Assembly (NCBI RefSeq): GCF_905147045.1
Contig: NC_065902.1
Span: forward strand, 5,525,377 to 5,589,376
Reading direction: 5' to 3'
Origin: Nymphalis io
Lineage: Eukaryota; Arthropoda; Insecta; Lepidoptera; Nymphalidae
DNA: 64,000 nt
This document shows positions 1 through 13,694 of this stretch, one piece after another; the first letter of the stretch is position 1; each line of letters begins with the position of its first letter. Below the pieces are notes generated by a model. It was not told the origin of the DNA. It was given only the letters and a program-made list of their open reading frames with translations, and searched no databases. Made by a program: the position numbers and the translations under genes.

Positions 1-1179
1 CTAATGATATTTTTTACTGCAGTTTTTTTTTAATTTACTTTATAAAGTGCTATTGATCTTGACCTTGCCTTGATATCAAGTTTTGTTGGTACGGCAGTTC
101 ATATGATGTACGATTTGATTTAATTTATTTACCTTAATTTTGAAACTGCTTGTGGCGGATACTGCAAAGCGTTTTAGACGTCATGAAATGATAAAGAAAA
201 AATGGTAAAATATACGCGATTAATTGTATGCGGCCCGCGACGCCATGACTAACATGTGTCATGGCGCTGGTCTAGACTGGCTACAAATCTTACTTAAACA
301 CAGTTAATCAACAATTTGTATTACTCATTATTTAATATAAATAATGAGTATAAAGATGCATAGATTTAGGACCAGGTTCCAACGTAGGATTGATAAAGAA
401 AATGTTCGTGGATACTAACCATTATGTAATTTGTAAATCTGTTTTACTTTAAAACAGCAATTACACGATTTCCTTACCGTTTCTTCTCAATAGAGGCCGC
501 TTTCCGAAAGGGTGGTAGAGTTAAAACGTTGACGACTCAAAAACGCTTCAAGTAAAGTTAACATGAATAAACAACTATGATTATAATTACCTCATATAAA
601 TAATATTTTTAGTTAACTAAAGTACAAATGTAAAAATGTCTTTGTACTCTAGTTATATAAGATACTAACTATCAAACATTGATATTTTCTAATTTTAAAT
701 GAGCAATTCTCGTATGTATACATTTATTTCGTATATCATGGAAACTGCTCTAACGGTTTAGCTCAAATTTTGTATTTCTTTCCTGAAAAAGGATGCTTCA
801 GTACTTTTTTATTGTTTTTTAGACTTTTTACGAAAACAATACGAAAGTTAGCTTATGCATTTGTTACGCTTTGACATCTTGAATTGTACCTCCTCTCCTC
901 ACGCGCGAGCGAACTTCGGAAAATAGTGTCGTTATACCTGTTAAAAACTTGTAAATTTAACTAATATTTATATTTACAAATAGTATAAAAATAATAGTTT
1001 ACATAAAAGTTGTTTTCGCTCTTAGTGTTATGTTTTTTTCTGCTTTTTCTCGGAAAATGGTACACTAGTAGTAGTAATCGGCAATTAAAAATTACTATAT
1101 TTAAGTGCACAGCAATGTATGTAGATTGATCTTACGTAATATTGTACTTAATATTTTATAATTGTTCTATTCGTTGCAG
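1..1179 (+). other. P450 intron (presumed), nothing else seen
   Basis: AT-rich sequence ending in a good splice acceptor (TTGCAG at 1174-1179) for the P450 exon that follows. I looked for the preceding P450 exon, which should carry the heme-ligand motif F..G.R.C.G, and did not find it. The intron therefore probably extends beyond the left edge. A small GC-richer spot near 231-285 has no reading frame I recognise. Confidence 0.45.
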
Positions 1180-1343
1180 GTATCCGCTTTGCAATGATCG
1201 TTGCTAAGACAGCAATTGTTACTCTGATTAGAAATTTCAAATTTTCGAGTGGACCAAAAACTGAGAATCCAGTTAAATTTCACAGATTTTCTATGTTGTT
1301 AAAACCAGAATCTGGTGCATGGGTGCATGTCGAAAAGATATAA
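1180..1343 (+). CDS. cytochrome P450, C-terminal exon (partial gene)
   Basis: P450s are heme monooxygenases of the ER membrane that oxidise xenobiotics, hormones or lipids. This exon encodes the last ~54 residues. After the acceptor CAG at 1177-1179 it reads (G)IRFAMIVAKTAIVTLIRNF and continues to EKI and TAA at 1341-1343. The start matches the segment just after the heme-cysteine motif (usually CxG-x-RFA), the beginning of the L helix. The stretch after KFSSGPKT and the final GAWVHVEKI fit the C-terminal beta region. The intron splits the codon of the motif glycine, a position I know from insect clan 3 (CYP6-like) genes, but the subfamily cannot be assigned. The heme cysteine, EXXR and I helix lie outside the window, so I cannot say whether the gene is intact. 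Confidence 0.8.
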
Positions 1344-2699
1344 ACCCTTTGATATTGTTTCGTGGCTTCCATTGCCTGCTATTTTACGAACCGCGTCGCG
1401 CTATCCACAGAGCGTACCGGACTCGTCGACAAGCCGTCGGATCAACCAATGATCGGTAACTTTATAGGCAAGAGTATTCATAGGAAGCCACATTTTATAG
1501 TATTTTTATCAAAGTGATTCAAAACATCGAATACTATACAAGTAGTATTTATTATATTTTAGTATGGTTGATTATAATTATTTAGGTGTGGGATCGGGTA
1601 TGGGGTAAATGTAATAATGTAACAGTAACATTAATTAGTACAAAACGTAGACAGAGAAACAAATAGACCAAGGGCCCGTGAAATGTGTGCGTATAATGTT
1701 GCCATAGTAACTGCATTCCCTATTTTGGGAGATAAATAGTTTCCAGGATTTAATTAAAACTTTACTTTTTAATATTTATTATACATTTTTTTAATTAAAA
1801 TATTTTTTTGTTTTCCAACTACACCCAAAAACCGTTGCACTGTTTGTTTTTGTTTCCGTTATCAATAGTACTTCAGCATTTTTATATGGTACTGGATTAG
1901 CATTCTCCTCATGTAGAAATCTAAAACACTCAATTAAATTATTAATAAAGAATGGTTGCCACATATATTTCTATGTTAACCTCTTGACTCGGAATCTAAT
2001 AATATTATAAATTCATGAAGAATGTTAAATAATGTTGTCGTTAGAAAATTATAAATAGGAGAACGAATAAATTAATTTAACATATTTATATACTTTATAA
2101 GTAGAAACACTTTAGGTTATTATTGGACTCCGTATTTATTTGTTTACATTGTCGACGAGTCGATATTTTTTATCGAAAATTGGGGCATTTTTTTAGCTGA
2201 CGCTGGCAGCACTTACATGATAAATAATCATAGGTTATGAATGATAAAAACTGGAAAATCCTATTATCTTCAAGATTTTAATGCAGCATAAGGTTCCGTC
2301 ATGCTATTGCATAAATAAACATCACTGATAATCTATATTTAGGGACAAAACCGTCTTACTTAGGCGGAAAACACACGCCGGCAATTTTCTTTTTGCTATC
2401 GCTTTAACATGAAATAATACGACAATGCACTATTATATTTATAACCTTCGATATGATATAAGGATTGTTTCTCGGTCTTTTTGGACGGTCTTTCGGACTG
2501 GATTAGAATCGTTTTCTAACATAAAAATAAGCAAAAATTGAACAGTAACACATATAACTGGTTACTCGATAAGGGACAAAAGATTTGATAATTCTATCTC
2601 TGTCTAAACCATTTGTAACGTAATTTTCGTTCTCTTTCTTGTGTAAGTGAGAAGGATATCGTCATTGCGTCTATTAGTTTTTCTGTCTACGGTACAAAA
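1344..2699. other. intergenic, AT-rich
   Basis: This is the P450 3' flank. A GC-richer 100 bp (about 1385-1450) just after the stop is probably 3' UTR. No AATAAA could be chosen with confidence. The rest has no reading frame or repeat that I recognise. Confidence 0.4.
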
Positions 2700-2706
2700 T
2701 GAATAT

Positions 2707-2850
2707 ACAATTTAACCACCTGACCACCTGACCACCGTTATCCATCACTGTTGCGAGTTGATGAGTAAACTCACAAAGATTCGTTTCAGTAGATCTACCA
2801 TTGACGAATCCGTGTTGCTGGTCGATGATCAGCGGCCTTAGAACGAAATA
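2707..2850 (-). pseudogene. non-LTR retrotransposon reverse transcriptase fragment
   Basis: Read on the minus strand, about 45 codons give LRPLIIDQQHGFVNGRSTET followed by NLCEFTHQLATVMDNGGQ. This matches the conserved 'QHGF..GRST.TNL' block of Jockey/R1-type reverse transcriptases, just upstream of the catalytic YxDD region. The match breaks off in a short 8-bp tandem repeat (CCACCTGA, 2.6 copies, 2717-2737) that is out of frame by unit length. No other part of the element is nearby. It is a dead fragment and the clade is uncertain. Confidence 0.7.
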
Positions 2851-3437
2851 TAACTGATCATATATAATTTATAGAGATATATTTATAGAGATTATAGAGT
2901 CGATTATAGGTCATGCCTAGATATTTTTTAATTTGTTTTGCTTTATTGTATTAATAACGATAACATTAATTTATAGTTAATGTGTGTTCGTAAAACACAA
3001 AAAATAACGAAATATGTTCATAATAATTACATATGAATAACCTCTTTATAAAAAAATATTGACTTATCGATGTAGATAAAACGGAATGTTTCTCTCTAAT
3101 CATTGAATCGAATATGAAGTGTTTTCTTTATGAAACTCGCTAACTGCTCTCAAAGAAATCTTCACTCCGGCCAGTTATCGACAGTATGTATATTCAGTAA
3201 TATAAACATTCTTTATTAAGCGTGTAATGGTTATATTTATACAAAAATAAAAATTATATTTGGTCACAACTGGTATTATTTGTGTAGTCCAACTAATTTG
3301 TTCATATAAGAACAATGGTAAGAAAAACATAAAAACTTTGTAAGTTTCCCACGTGAGTATTTTTCTTGCGAAAATTAGCTAATTAAGTTCAATTACATGG
3401 GTTAATAAGAAGAGCGGTAGAAAAATATGATGACGAA
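2851..3437. other. intergenic, AT-rich
   Basis: No gene, repeat or motif recognised. Confidence 0.4.
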
Positions 3438-3718
3438 GAAGCTGTGATGGCTCAATGGTTAGAAGAACGTGAATTTTAACCGATGATTCCGAGTTCAAAT
3501 CTAGGCAAGCACCACTGAATCTTCATGTGCTTTAATTGTGCATATAATAATTAATCTCGTGCTCAGTGGTGAAGGAAAACATCGTAAGGAAACCTGAATG
3601 TGATGGATGAAATATTTGCCTGGTGCAAAGACTAATCCGTATTGGAGTAGCGTGACGTAGAGACTCAAAAAGACGTAGTCTTACCTTAACAGTGGGACAT
3701 TTACTGGCTTATACTTTT
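3438..3718 (+). repeat. tRNA-derived SINE, family B copy 1
   Basis: It begins with an A-box-like GATGGCTCAATGGTTAG and has a B-box-like GAGTTCAAATC about 40 bp on, the RNA polymerase III promoter layout of tRNA-derived SINEs. The body (CACCACTGAATCTTCATGTG, then GAAGGAAAACATCGTAAGG) and the end (AGTGGGACATTTACTGGC) recur at 38684-39003, 42149-42441, 62480-62602 and 45685-45790. It is about 280 bp and diverged. It lies just downstream of the NSUN6 stop. Confidence 0.8.
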
Positions 3719-3940
3719 TGGTAGGAAAGCTTTTAGGTTAATATCTTAAATATACAATTATAAATAGGTAATAAAAGACAAGGCACTATGAACTAATATA
3801 ATGTGAATTCTTAAGTTTAATGTTATATTTTTATAATATGATTTAGTTTTCTTCATTTAAAATTGGATGCACAATAAAATTATTTTTAAACCATTAGGAG
3901 TTGATTAAAATTAAAAAAGGCGTAACTTATTTTATTACAT

Positions 3941-6633
3941 TTAAGTATTATAATCTTCAGTTTTTACAAACGCTGCTATAAAGAAACCTATCGTATTTCT
4001 ATATATGTCTTCAACCGGTCTCAAATCATCATCTTCTGGACCAAATCGTTGTACCATAACTCTGCAAATAATATATAATTAATAACTCAGACAATCTGCA
4101 AGTGAATTATTAATTATTATTGTAACGTAATATTATTAATATGTAATTTTGTAAATCCATTTAAAACCAATGACAAGCCACGCATCATAGGAAAAAAAAC
4201 TCCGAATAAAACTACAAACCTGAACTGCATTTTGAAATGATTTTTTTTTATGTTTATATGCTGGTCATACTAGTGACATGTAAATGTGGTGTTTAATTAT
4301 GTTTTTTTTTTCATTTTAAATATATGAAAAACAAAAGGGTAAGGTATAGATAGTGAAATGTTCCCAACACTGCATTTTTTGTATTAAAGAATTTGTTAAG
4401 AATTAGACATTTTTGTTATAGTACTGGAACACAATACGCTTTCTGTTTTAATTTAAGCTACTCTTATCCTTCGTCATTATGAGATTGAGAAGCTCTGTGT
4501 ACAATTGCCATTGAGTATATTTAATGCCTAGTTGTAAAATTTTTGACATTTTAAATTTCGTTTTTCAATTTATTAGATTAGGTTTATTACCTTTCTTTAT
4601 CAGACAGACCAACATTTGGCAAACCTGGTCCACCATATAGCGGTTCTGCAGGTATAAGTTTTAAGCAGGGAAATTTTTCTAACACCCAAGACACCATTCC
4701 TTCATTCTCATCCACTGTTACAGTACAAGTGCTGTATATTAATTTGCCATTTATTTTCAAAATTTTCACAGCCTGAAATTTTATTTTAAAGGGTTTAAAT
4801 TTTTTTTTTTTTTTTTATATACGCCGGGAGGGCAAATGACTCTACTCCACCTGATGGTAAGTGGTAGTAGAGTCCAAATGCGACGACGGCCAGTACAGAC
4901 GGGAAAAACGTTTAATTATTAATAATTTACATTTATAAACATATTAAAAAAAAATGTACATTAATTTTGTTTTGGTAATTCAACTATAAGCATTATTTAC
5001 ATCCAGATAAGCATAAAAGCTTAGTGATTGGAGTACAAAAATAGGATCATATCTATGATATCTCACTGCTAAGGCAATTTGTCATTGACTTATTGTGTCT
5101 TCATATAGTACCAGTTCATTTAGTTAAATTTACTGAAAATATTAGCTGATAATAATCAGGGAAAAATTATAAATAATAAAACTAGTCTAATATAATCTAT
5201 AAATAAGTACTTGCCACATCAAACAACTTCCTCTGAACAAATTTGTATGAGTGCAGCATTTTTAGGGAAATATTGTTATTTAATTGCGGTCTTTGGCCAA
5301 GTCCACTACATGGTGCGTCCAGGAGAATTTTATCAAAAGTATTTGAACAAAAAGGAGGCTTCATTATATTATTTTCAGTATCATCAGAATGACATTTTGT
5401 TGAATCATATGCATAAGCCTTTACACATGTAACACCCTGTGTATCGCAAGTTTGTTGTATTTTAGCACATTTTTGAATAGTCTTGTCAATTGCAATGATA
5501 ACAGCCTAAAAATAAATAATTGATGTCATACTAATTATGACTATGTAAGAAGTCATATTATAAAACAAAAATAAGAAAAGTAATCAACAAATAATTACTA
5601 CTTATAAGTATATACTAACTTTATTATCTGACATTTCACCTAAATGTGTTGTTTTATTACCAGGGGCTGCACACATATCTAGGATATATTCATAGGGCTG
5701 TGCATTAACAACCCACCCAGCAATTATAGAAGGTAGATTTTGTAACAAAACTTGTCCTTTAGGAAAAATTGTTTCATTTATTACTGGCAATCTTGAAGCA
5801 GGCAGTAATGTTTGAACTGCTATGCCACTGTGAATTAAAAAGTTATATTCTTTATGACATTAATGTAGCTAATATTAAACAGTAACAAAGCTATAGAAAA
5901 ATCAGAAATTCTTACTTAGGTTGAACTCCTTTTTCAAATAAGTTGCTTCGTAACATTTTTAAATAGCCTGTACCAACATATTGTTTATTCCCTTCATATT
6001 TTACTTTATGGCCTCTTTTACACTGGCCATCCATAGAGCCATATATATCAATTCTTTCATTTATAACGCAGTCTATAAAAATAAAGAAAATGCATATTAT
6101 TATTTATCTAAATAAAATCAGAGAACATTTTGCAAAATATTTATTACATTTTTATATTTATGAAAAAATATATATTTATTCCTTATTTCTACTATATGAA
6201 TATAAAACTTACTCGAAGGAAGGCCTAAAACTCCAGGTGCATATACATGAGCACCTCTTAAGACTGCAGCTGCACATAATGGATCTACTATGACTTCATT
6301 GTTTGTTTTTTCAAGAGTTAAAGGTGCAGGCCATTGTTCAATAACAAGACAGTCAGGTTTTAAGAAGTAATATTTTGGAATACTATCAGAGTTTAATTCT
6401 TTCCTTTGCTAAAATAATTGTATTTATTTTTAATGCAAATATGATGCTTTAATGATTAAGTTTATTAAATGTAAACATACTTCCTCCAAGTAATTTTGAA
6501 GATTCACTACATTTAATTGCATTAACTTATTGATCCTAAATATTGTGTACTTTGGGGATTCTATAAGCCAGTTCTGTAAAGAACTGTTTTGTGTCATTTT
6601 TTTAAATAATTGTTTCGAATGACTAAACAACAT
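3941..6633 (-). CDS. NSUN6: NSUN6-type tRNA/mRNA (cytosine-5) methyltransferase, complete, 7 exons
   Basis: Exons: 6633-6481, 6408-6213, 6072-5916, 5827-5620, 5505-5215, 4772-4591, 4061-3941. They join in phase to 435 aa (human NSUN6 is 469). The family methylates C72 of tRNA-Cys and tRNA-Thr and some mRNA sites, using SAM. Order: N-terminal region; PUA domain about residues 90-185 (VDPLCAAAVLRGAHVYAPGV at 91-110); Rossmann methyltransferase domain with DMCAAPGNKTTH at 219-230, DAPCSG (Cys304, product release) and YSTCT (Cys351, catalytic). It ends in IGFFIAAFVK. Intron 5 has a GC donor (GCAAGT, 5214-5209); the others are GT-AG. The start could also be Met13, which would lose 12 residues. It is divergent from ARF1. 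The full-length frame, both catalytic cysteines and family-typical ends make it a working gene. Confidence 0.93.
4773..5214 (-). other. NSUN6: GC-AG intron 5 of NSUN6
   Basis: The donor reads GTG|GCAAGT and the acceptor TTTCAG|GCTGTG. Joining them in phase 0 gives RKLFDV-AVKILKINGK, which matches the family's continuous sequence here (human has KLFTAAVQLLKPEG). No GT nearby gives an in-frame join. GCAAGT is the usual non-canonical donor, still paired by U1. Confidence 0.85.
4797..4905 (-). repeat. short A-tailed SINE-like fragment in NSUN6 intron 5
   Basis: On the minus strand about 90 bp containing CACTTACCATCAGGTGG ends in a run of about 19 A, roughly 25 nt before the exon 6 acceptor. The core is shared with repeat family A (copies at 26890 and 62012), but the rest differs (GACTCTACTACCACTTACC), so it is a relative or a separate family. 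It lies in sense orientation with the gene. Confidence 0.6.
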
Positions 6634-7783
6634 CCGCTTGGTTGTAAGCTTATGACAGTAGTTTTAAAATTGTTTTTCGAAGCAATTACTTAGTAACTAC
6701 ATAATGCATTATATCACTTTTATTTATTATAGTAAAATATTAGAAATTTAGAAGTAGAACTCAATTGTAATTTGTAGTGTATATAAAACAAAGTATGTAA
6801 ATAATTTGACAGGCTTTTAACCACAGAGTGCAAATTGCAAAATAGTGCTGCCGAACTATCAATAGTTTTCATATAAAAAAGCCATTGTATCGATTACCTT
6901 ATCGATAGTCTTGCGATAGGTTGGCTATTAATTAATCATTGATAGTCGAGTCAACCATCATCAGCAACACTGTTACAAAAACCACTACGTTTTCAATTTA
7001 CGTTTGTATTGTCATTTATATATTTTTCTTTCTCCACAAACTTTTCTCTTTTTGAACTTGTATTTTGTATTTTATTTGTTGATCTTTTAACAAAGCCGTT
7101 ACATTTTATTATTAAAGTTTATGTTCACAATTTATGTAAGTCTGTTTTTAAACGGCCTGTGCTGTCCACGATTTTCTTTGCGATTAAAGTTTGGGCTGCT
7201 TTAAACTTCTTCAGCTCTAAATCCCGGCTTGGTTCGTCGTGAATGCCTCCATTAAGCAGCGCATTATCATCGCACTTCGGTTCCTAAAAAAAATTAAGAT
7301 TCAGAGATTCTGCCTTCCCTGATAGTTGGACTGGCTCGAAGGTTCTTGATATTCGAAGTCAGGAGTACATGCGATCTTCGGACACCGACGTGATTTTGTG
7401 TCGCCCGATTGTACTCACGCCAAACACAAATCATCATCAAGTGTGATTTGTGAAACATTAATTCTAAGATTAGCGCGTTTAAACAAATGATTCAGTTTTA
7501 TAATATTAATCTTTTATAAGGGTTAGTAGATATTGTAAATAAATATAACCTACCTTATACATTCTTGAATCTCCGTTATAAATTATTAAAATTGGTTTTG
7601 TTTATGTATTGATGGCGGAAAACGAATAAATATTTTTTTAAACATATATTAATATTTTTAGGAATCTTACTTAGTTAAGTTTAAAGGCTTGAAAGCATGA
7701 CCCTTTTAGTTTTATAAAAAACAGTAGATATTAATTATGAATTGTTCAGTTATAACTTCAAAAACATATTTATAGCTGGCCAC
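6634..7783. promoter_or_regulatory. divergent NSUN6/ARF1 promoter interval with DRE motif
   Basis: Both genes point away from this interval. A palindromic TATCGATA lies at 6900-6907 and a TATCGATT at 6888-6895; the first is the DRE bound by DREF at housekeeping promoters in flies. Several GATAG/CTATC words surround them (6857-6950). The site is about 260 bp from the NSUN6 ATG and 950 bp from the ARF1 leader, so it probably serves NSUN6. Inferred from motif and position only. Confidence 0.45.
7118..7440. other. unexplained GC-richer patch with short open frames
   Basis: This stretch is far less AT-rich than its surroundings. On the minus strand TTTTTTTTAG is followed by about 55 open codons (EPKCDDNALLNGGIHDEPSR, later KKFKAAQTLIAKKIV) to TGA, with AATAAA-like words beyond. 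That looks like a last exon, but I cannot identify it. On the plus strand another ~50-codon frame (about 7290-7443) includes DSWTGSKVLDIRSQEYMRSS. It could be a relic of a retroposed gene, an unannotated small exon, or a transposon scrap. Confidence 0.3.
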
Positions 7784-7917
7784 TTTTTACCGATACGTGG
7801 CATAGGCACGAACAACTTCCACGTTCGCCGCCATTTTGACATACAGTGAATAGTAGAGACTTCAGTGGATTGAAGCGTTTTTACTTCATTTAACACACAT
7901 TTCCTCGAAAAAAAAAT
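7784..7917 (+). promoter_or_regulatory. Arf79F: ARF1 core promoter and non-coding first exon
   Basis: GCCGCCATTTT at 7827-7837 exactly fits the YY1/Pho-type word (reverse complement AAAATGGCGGC), frequent just downstream of housekeeping start sites. TCAGT at 7862-7866 could be an initiator. The leader ends at 7917 before a GTGAGT donor (7918-7923) that pairs with the acceptor TTTTCAG at 8275-8281. The exact start of transcription is not known. Confidence 0.5.
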
Positions 7918-8301
7918 GTGAGTATACTACCATAATTTTATTATTACTTTATTTGATAGTAAATGAGTGATCGAACTATTATTTTATACACCTTAAGATC
8001 CTTGGGTGGTGACCCTAACAAAATTACTAACAGCGGTGTTCACAAATTTTAAGCTGAATGTTATAATTTAATTTGTTATACACTAATTAAAGTTTATATT
8101 TTATATTTGTTTTAAAGTACAAAGCTCTTTTTATTGTTTGTTTCGATCTAGCTTTGAACAAAGTACGTCTAATTCTAGACAGGACTTGCCATGTCATTAT
8201 CATTGATTATAGTAACGTATAGTGACGGATGAGTCAGAGTGAATGTGTTTTCTAATGATTAATAAAACAATTTCTTTTCAGAAAGCTCACAAAACTGCAA
8301 A

Positions 8302-10920
<2,619 letters not shown>

Positions 10921-11500
10921 CCACCTGTGCGCTATCAACTCACAGACTAATCTGATTACTGAAAGAGACTATGGTTTAAGATATGTTAACTTTATTTGCT
11001 ATAAATGAATACAATGTATTATGTGCGGTATCATAAATGTATTACTGTGTCACCCGGTGACCGAGCTCGCATCGCATTCTCGCCGAACCACTCGCTTACA
11101 CCGAAGCCCAAGTACGTCGCTCTCGACTATATGCTAAAACAAACGCGATGCATAATCTTCGTTTCTAAAATATTATATCGATATTAATTTGTACAAAAAT
11201 AAGGGGTCATGCTGTACTTAGTGCAATGAGGTATTAGTCATTGGGATTGCGTTGTTTGTTCGATCTCTGATGACGTTGAACAAATATAGTGTGTAAAGTT
11301 AATGCAAAATTACAATTTTTGTTTATATATGTAACTGTAAACAAAAATAAAACTGTACATTCGATTAATCGCGCATTGTGATGTGGATAGGTACATATGT
11401 GTAGCTGACTCGTGATAAAGTGAATCACAGCATAACATGTTTTATATGTATACTATAATGTGGTATAAGTTGTCGTAATAAAGTATTTAAAGTTAATTCA
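10921..11500 (+). other. Arf79F: ARF1 3' UTR with AATAAA at 11477-11482
   Basis: A perfect polyadenylation signal lies 557 nt after the stop and is followed by a GT/TA-rich stretch. Short open frames here (11005-11187 and 11234-11428 on the other strand) look accidental. Earlier cleavage sites may also be used. Confidence 0.6.
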
Positions 11501-12551
11501 CTATTATGACTTTAATTCACTAGTTTAGTAGCTATTGCCTGTAGTGGGCTCACGCGGGGGTAAGGGTCGCGGTTCACCGGAAGCAGTATGCTAGAGCCAA
11601 TAATGCGTGGCTATCGAGGGTGCAGATAATTTTCTTATTACAAATGGAACTGTACAAAAGTTTGACCAAGTAATCGAAATGATGTAAAGGCGACTTAATA
11701 TGCCTTCGCCCCATAACATGTCACAACCTATTCACATCGCTTTGTGACTTACCTAGGGAATTCTTCACCTTCGATTTTGTGCATATTCCAATTATTATTT
11801 GAACGACTTATTGTATGATGATAGTTTATTTTTATGGAAGTTAACTAGGTAGAGTAAGCTGTTATGTATTTAACATTTCAATCGCATTCAAAACAGTTCC
11901 GACCGACGGCTCTCATTTATCGGATGGCTCGTTATGACCACCTGCATTTATAGTTGACTTCTCATGACGAACCGAGATTTAATTTAGGCGTAAATATGTA
12001 TTAGATGGACAATTTGTCATTTTGAGAAGTGATTTTGCACACAGTACAGGAAACCGTGCTCGAAACACTTCAGTGGTACTTTGCTCTTACACAATTAATT
12101 ATAACTTAGCATTTTTTATAATAATTTAGAAGAAATTATTAAAACACAATTTAAGGATATGATTATGTGGCGTGTGGTGGAGATTTTTTTAATTTTTATG
12201 AAAATCAAAAAGATTAAATGAAATGCGAAATGTGACATTCCGGTTTGTCTTAATGCTGTATTATGGAATAAAATATCCTCACCAACCTTCTTTTTTACTT
12301 AATAAATCCTATCATTTTTTCCTGATTTTTCAATACATATGTATGAATAAAGTTGTATTGCGGCGTTATTTTTAAATAAAAAATGGTTAATTCTATTGAT
12401 GAATCGCCACAGAATTTTACTACCACATTGCTACTCCATTATAGTAGGAGAGCTAGCAAAGTTTTACCGCCTGGCCACGGGAATAGGCAACGCGAACAGC
12501 GGTGCGGTGGGCGAAGTGGAAATTCGCGCGGCACGGTTTTTAAGCCACCGG
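11501..12551. other. intergenic, nothing recognised
   Basis: AT-rich, with mixed-composition stretches near 11530-11620 and 11890-11960 but no coherent reading frame or repeat. From 12470 a GC-rich block begins (GCCTGGCCACGGGAATAGGC) and leads into the E-box cluster. Confidence 0.4.
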
Positions 12552-13240
12552 CAGCTGCGATCGCCGCCGCGACCCGTATATATCGAGAGCGAAATATATC
12601 AAATAATCATGTCAACGTTGTCTAGACATAGCTGGAGCTATTTTTTGAATATAAACGTAAATTTATTGAGTATGTTGCGGGGGTGGCTAATCTTCCAAAC
12701 AGCTGACCTAGCTAGTATTTCAGAATCAAAAAATCATGTTTTTTTAAATCGCAGCGAATACAACTATACAACAAATACAACTAAACGATTTTAGTTCATA
12801 AATTACTCGCCGTGAATTATGTTTGAAACCGTGGCCAACGCCGTACTGATTACTGATTCTTAATTATATTTGTTTTGAAGCTTGTGCGATACGCGTGACA
12901 ACATTCGCTGTTCGTGCCGCCGCCCGTTTGTTGACTGCGATGACTAATAAGTGAACCAAGCGTCAGCTACCAGCTGACGGTCTTTGCATCGCCACCAAGG
13001 CAGCTGATTATTGTTTTCGTACTAACAAATATTTAAGCAATGATATAGTTAAATTTCATCCGGCGTACTATGACTTTATTTTACATGTTTTTATACAAGT
13101 TCATGCGACTAGCTGACGATTTTTTTCCAGCTCAGTAATATGTTAACTATTCATAAAAAAAGTTTCAGCCGGCTTACTATTATTTTTTTTACCACTTTCT
13201 TAACCTCCCACAGTCAAACCCACTGCTACTTGGGCAGCTG
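12552..13240. promoter_or_regulatory. cluster of CAGCTG E-boxes, possible enhancer
   Basis: CAGCTG occurs at 12552-12557, 12700-12705, 12971-12976, 13001-13006 and 13235-13240. Four of the five extend to CAGCTGA, and two share CAGCTGACGGTC (12971-12982, 13235-13246). A related TAGCTGACG lies near 13110. With the local base composition about 0.1 copy would be expected, by rough estimate. CAGCTG binds bHLH dimers. The block lies between ARF1 and sog, about 9 kb upstream of sog, so it could serve either. Function is inferred. Confidence 0.35.
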
Positions 13241-13690
13241 ACGGTCGGTTTGCTTGTTAGGCATATAAGATCAACTATCGATGTCAATATCATCTGTGAC
13301 TTGTATTTGCAATGCTATCTCCGAACCAATATTTTTGTTTCAGTCGCAAGACGAGTCGCCGTTCGCCATCGCAATCAATGTAGAGGTAAAAAGTATACTT
13401 GTGTATAAAAAGTGTAACTCAAAATGTATGAAATTTGAATGTCGCTGTTCACGGAGCAGTTTTAAGTAAATCTGAAGGAATCAAATTATGAAATAATATC
13501 TCTTAATGAAATTTATAAATAACAACGAATAAACGCATAAATATTTATTTCATTTATAAATACACAATATTTTGGAAATTAATGGAACCGTTATTTTATA
13601 CATTTCGCTAAAAACTTGACCCTATTATGTGATAATTCTCACTCACTCACTCTTCTCTCCACCTCACTCCGTCTTATATGCAACTACAGC
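13241..13690. other. intergenic, nothing recognised
   Basis: A 62-codon open frame at 13281-13469 has no recognisable domain and AT-driven composition. Confidence 0.35.
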
Positions 13691-13694
13691 ACAT

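Noticed and set aside
3440..3490. tRNA gene
   Set aside because: The A- and B-box-like words belong to a 280-bp SINE with several copies; no cloverleaf with acceptor stem can be drawn. The same holds for 38937-39003 and 42149-42206.
5211..5432. 73-codon plus frame
   Set aside because: It lies antisense to exon 5 of the NSUN6 gene and starts at a non-ATG codon.
7009..7242. 77-codon plus frame as an ARF1 upstream gene
   Set aside because: It starts at a non-ATG codon and its first half is low-complexity F/L from T-rich DNA; the minus reading of its second half looks more protein-like and is reported separately.
12383..12794. Two overlapping plus frames of 80 and 132 codons
   Set aside because: They use different frames of the same GC-rich block and show no conserved domain; better read as regulatory DNA near the E-box cluster.
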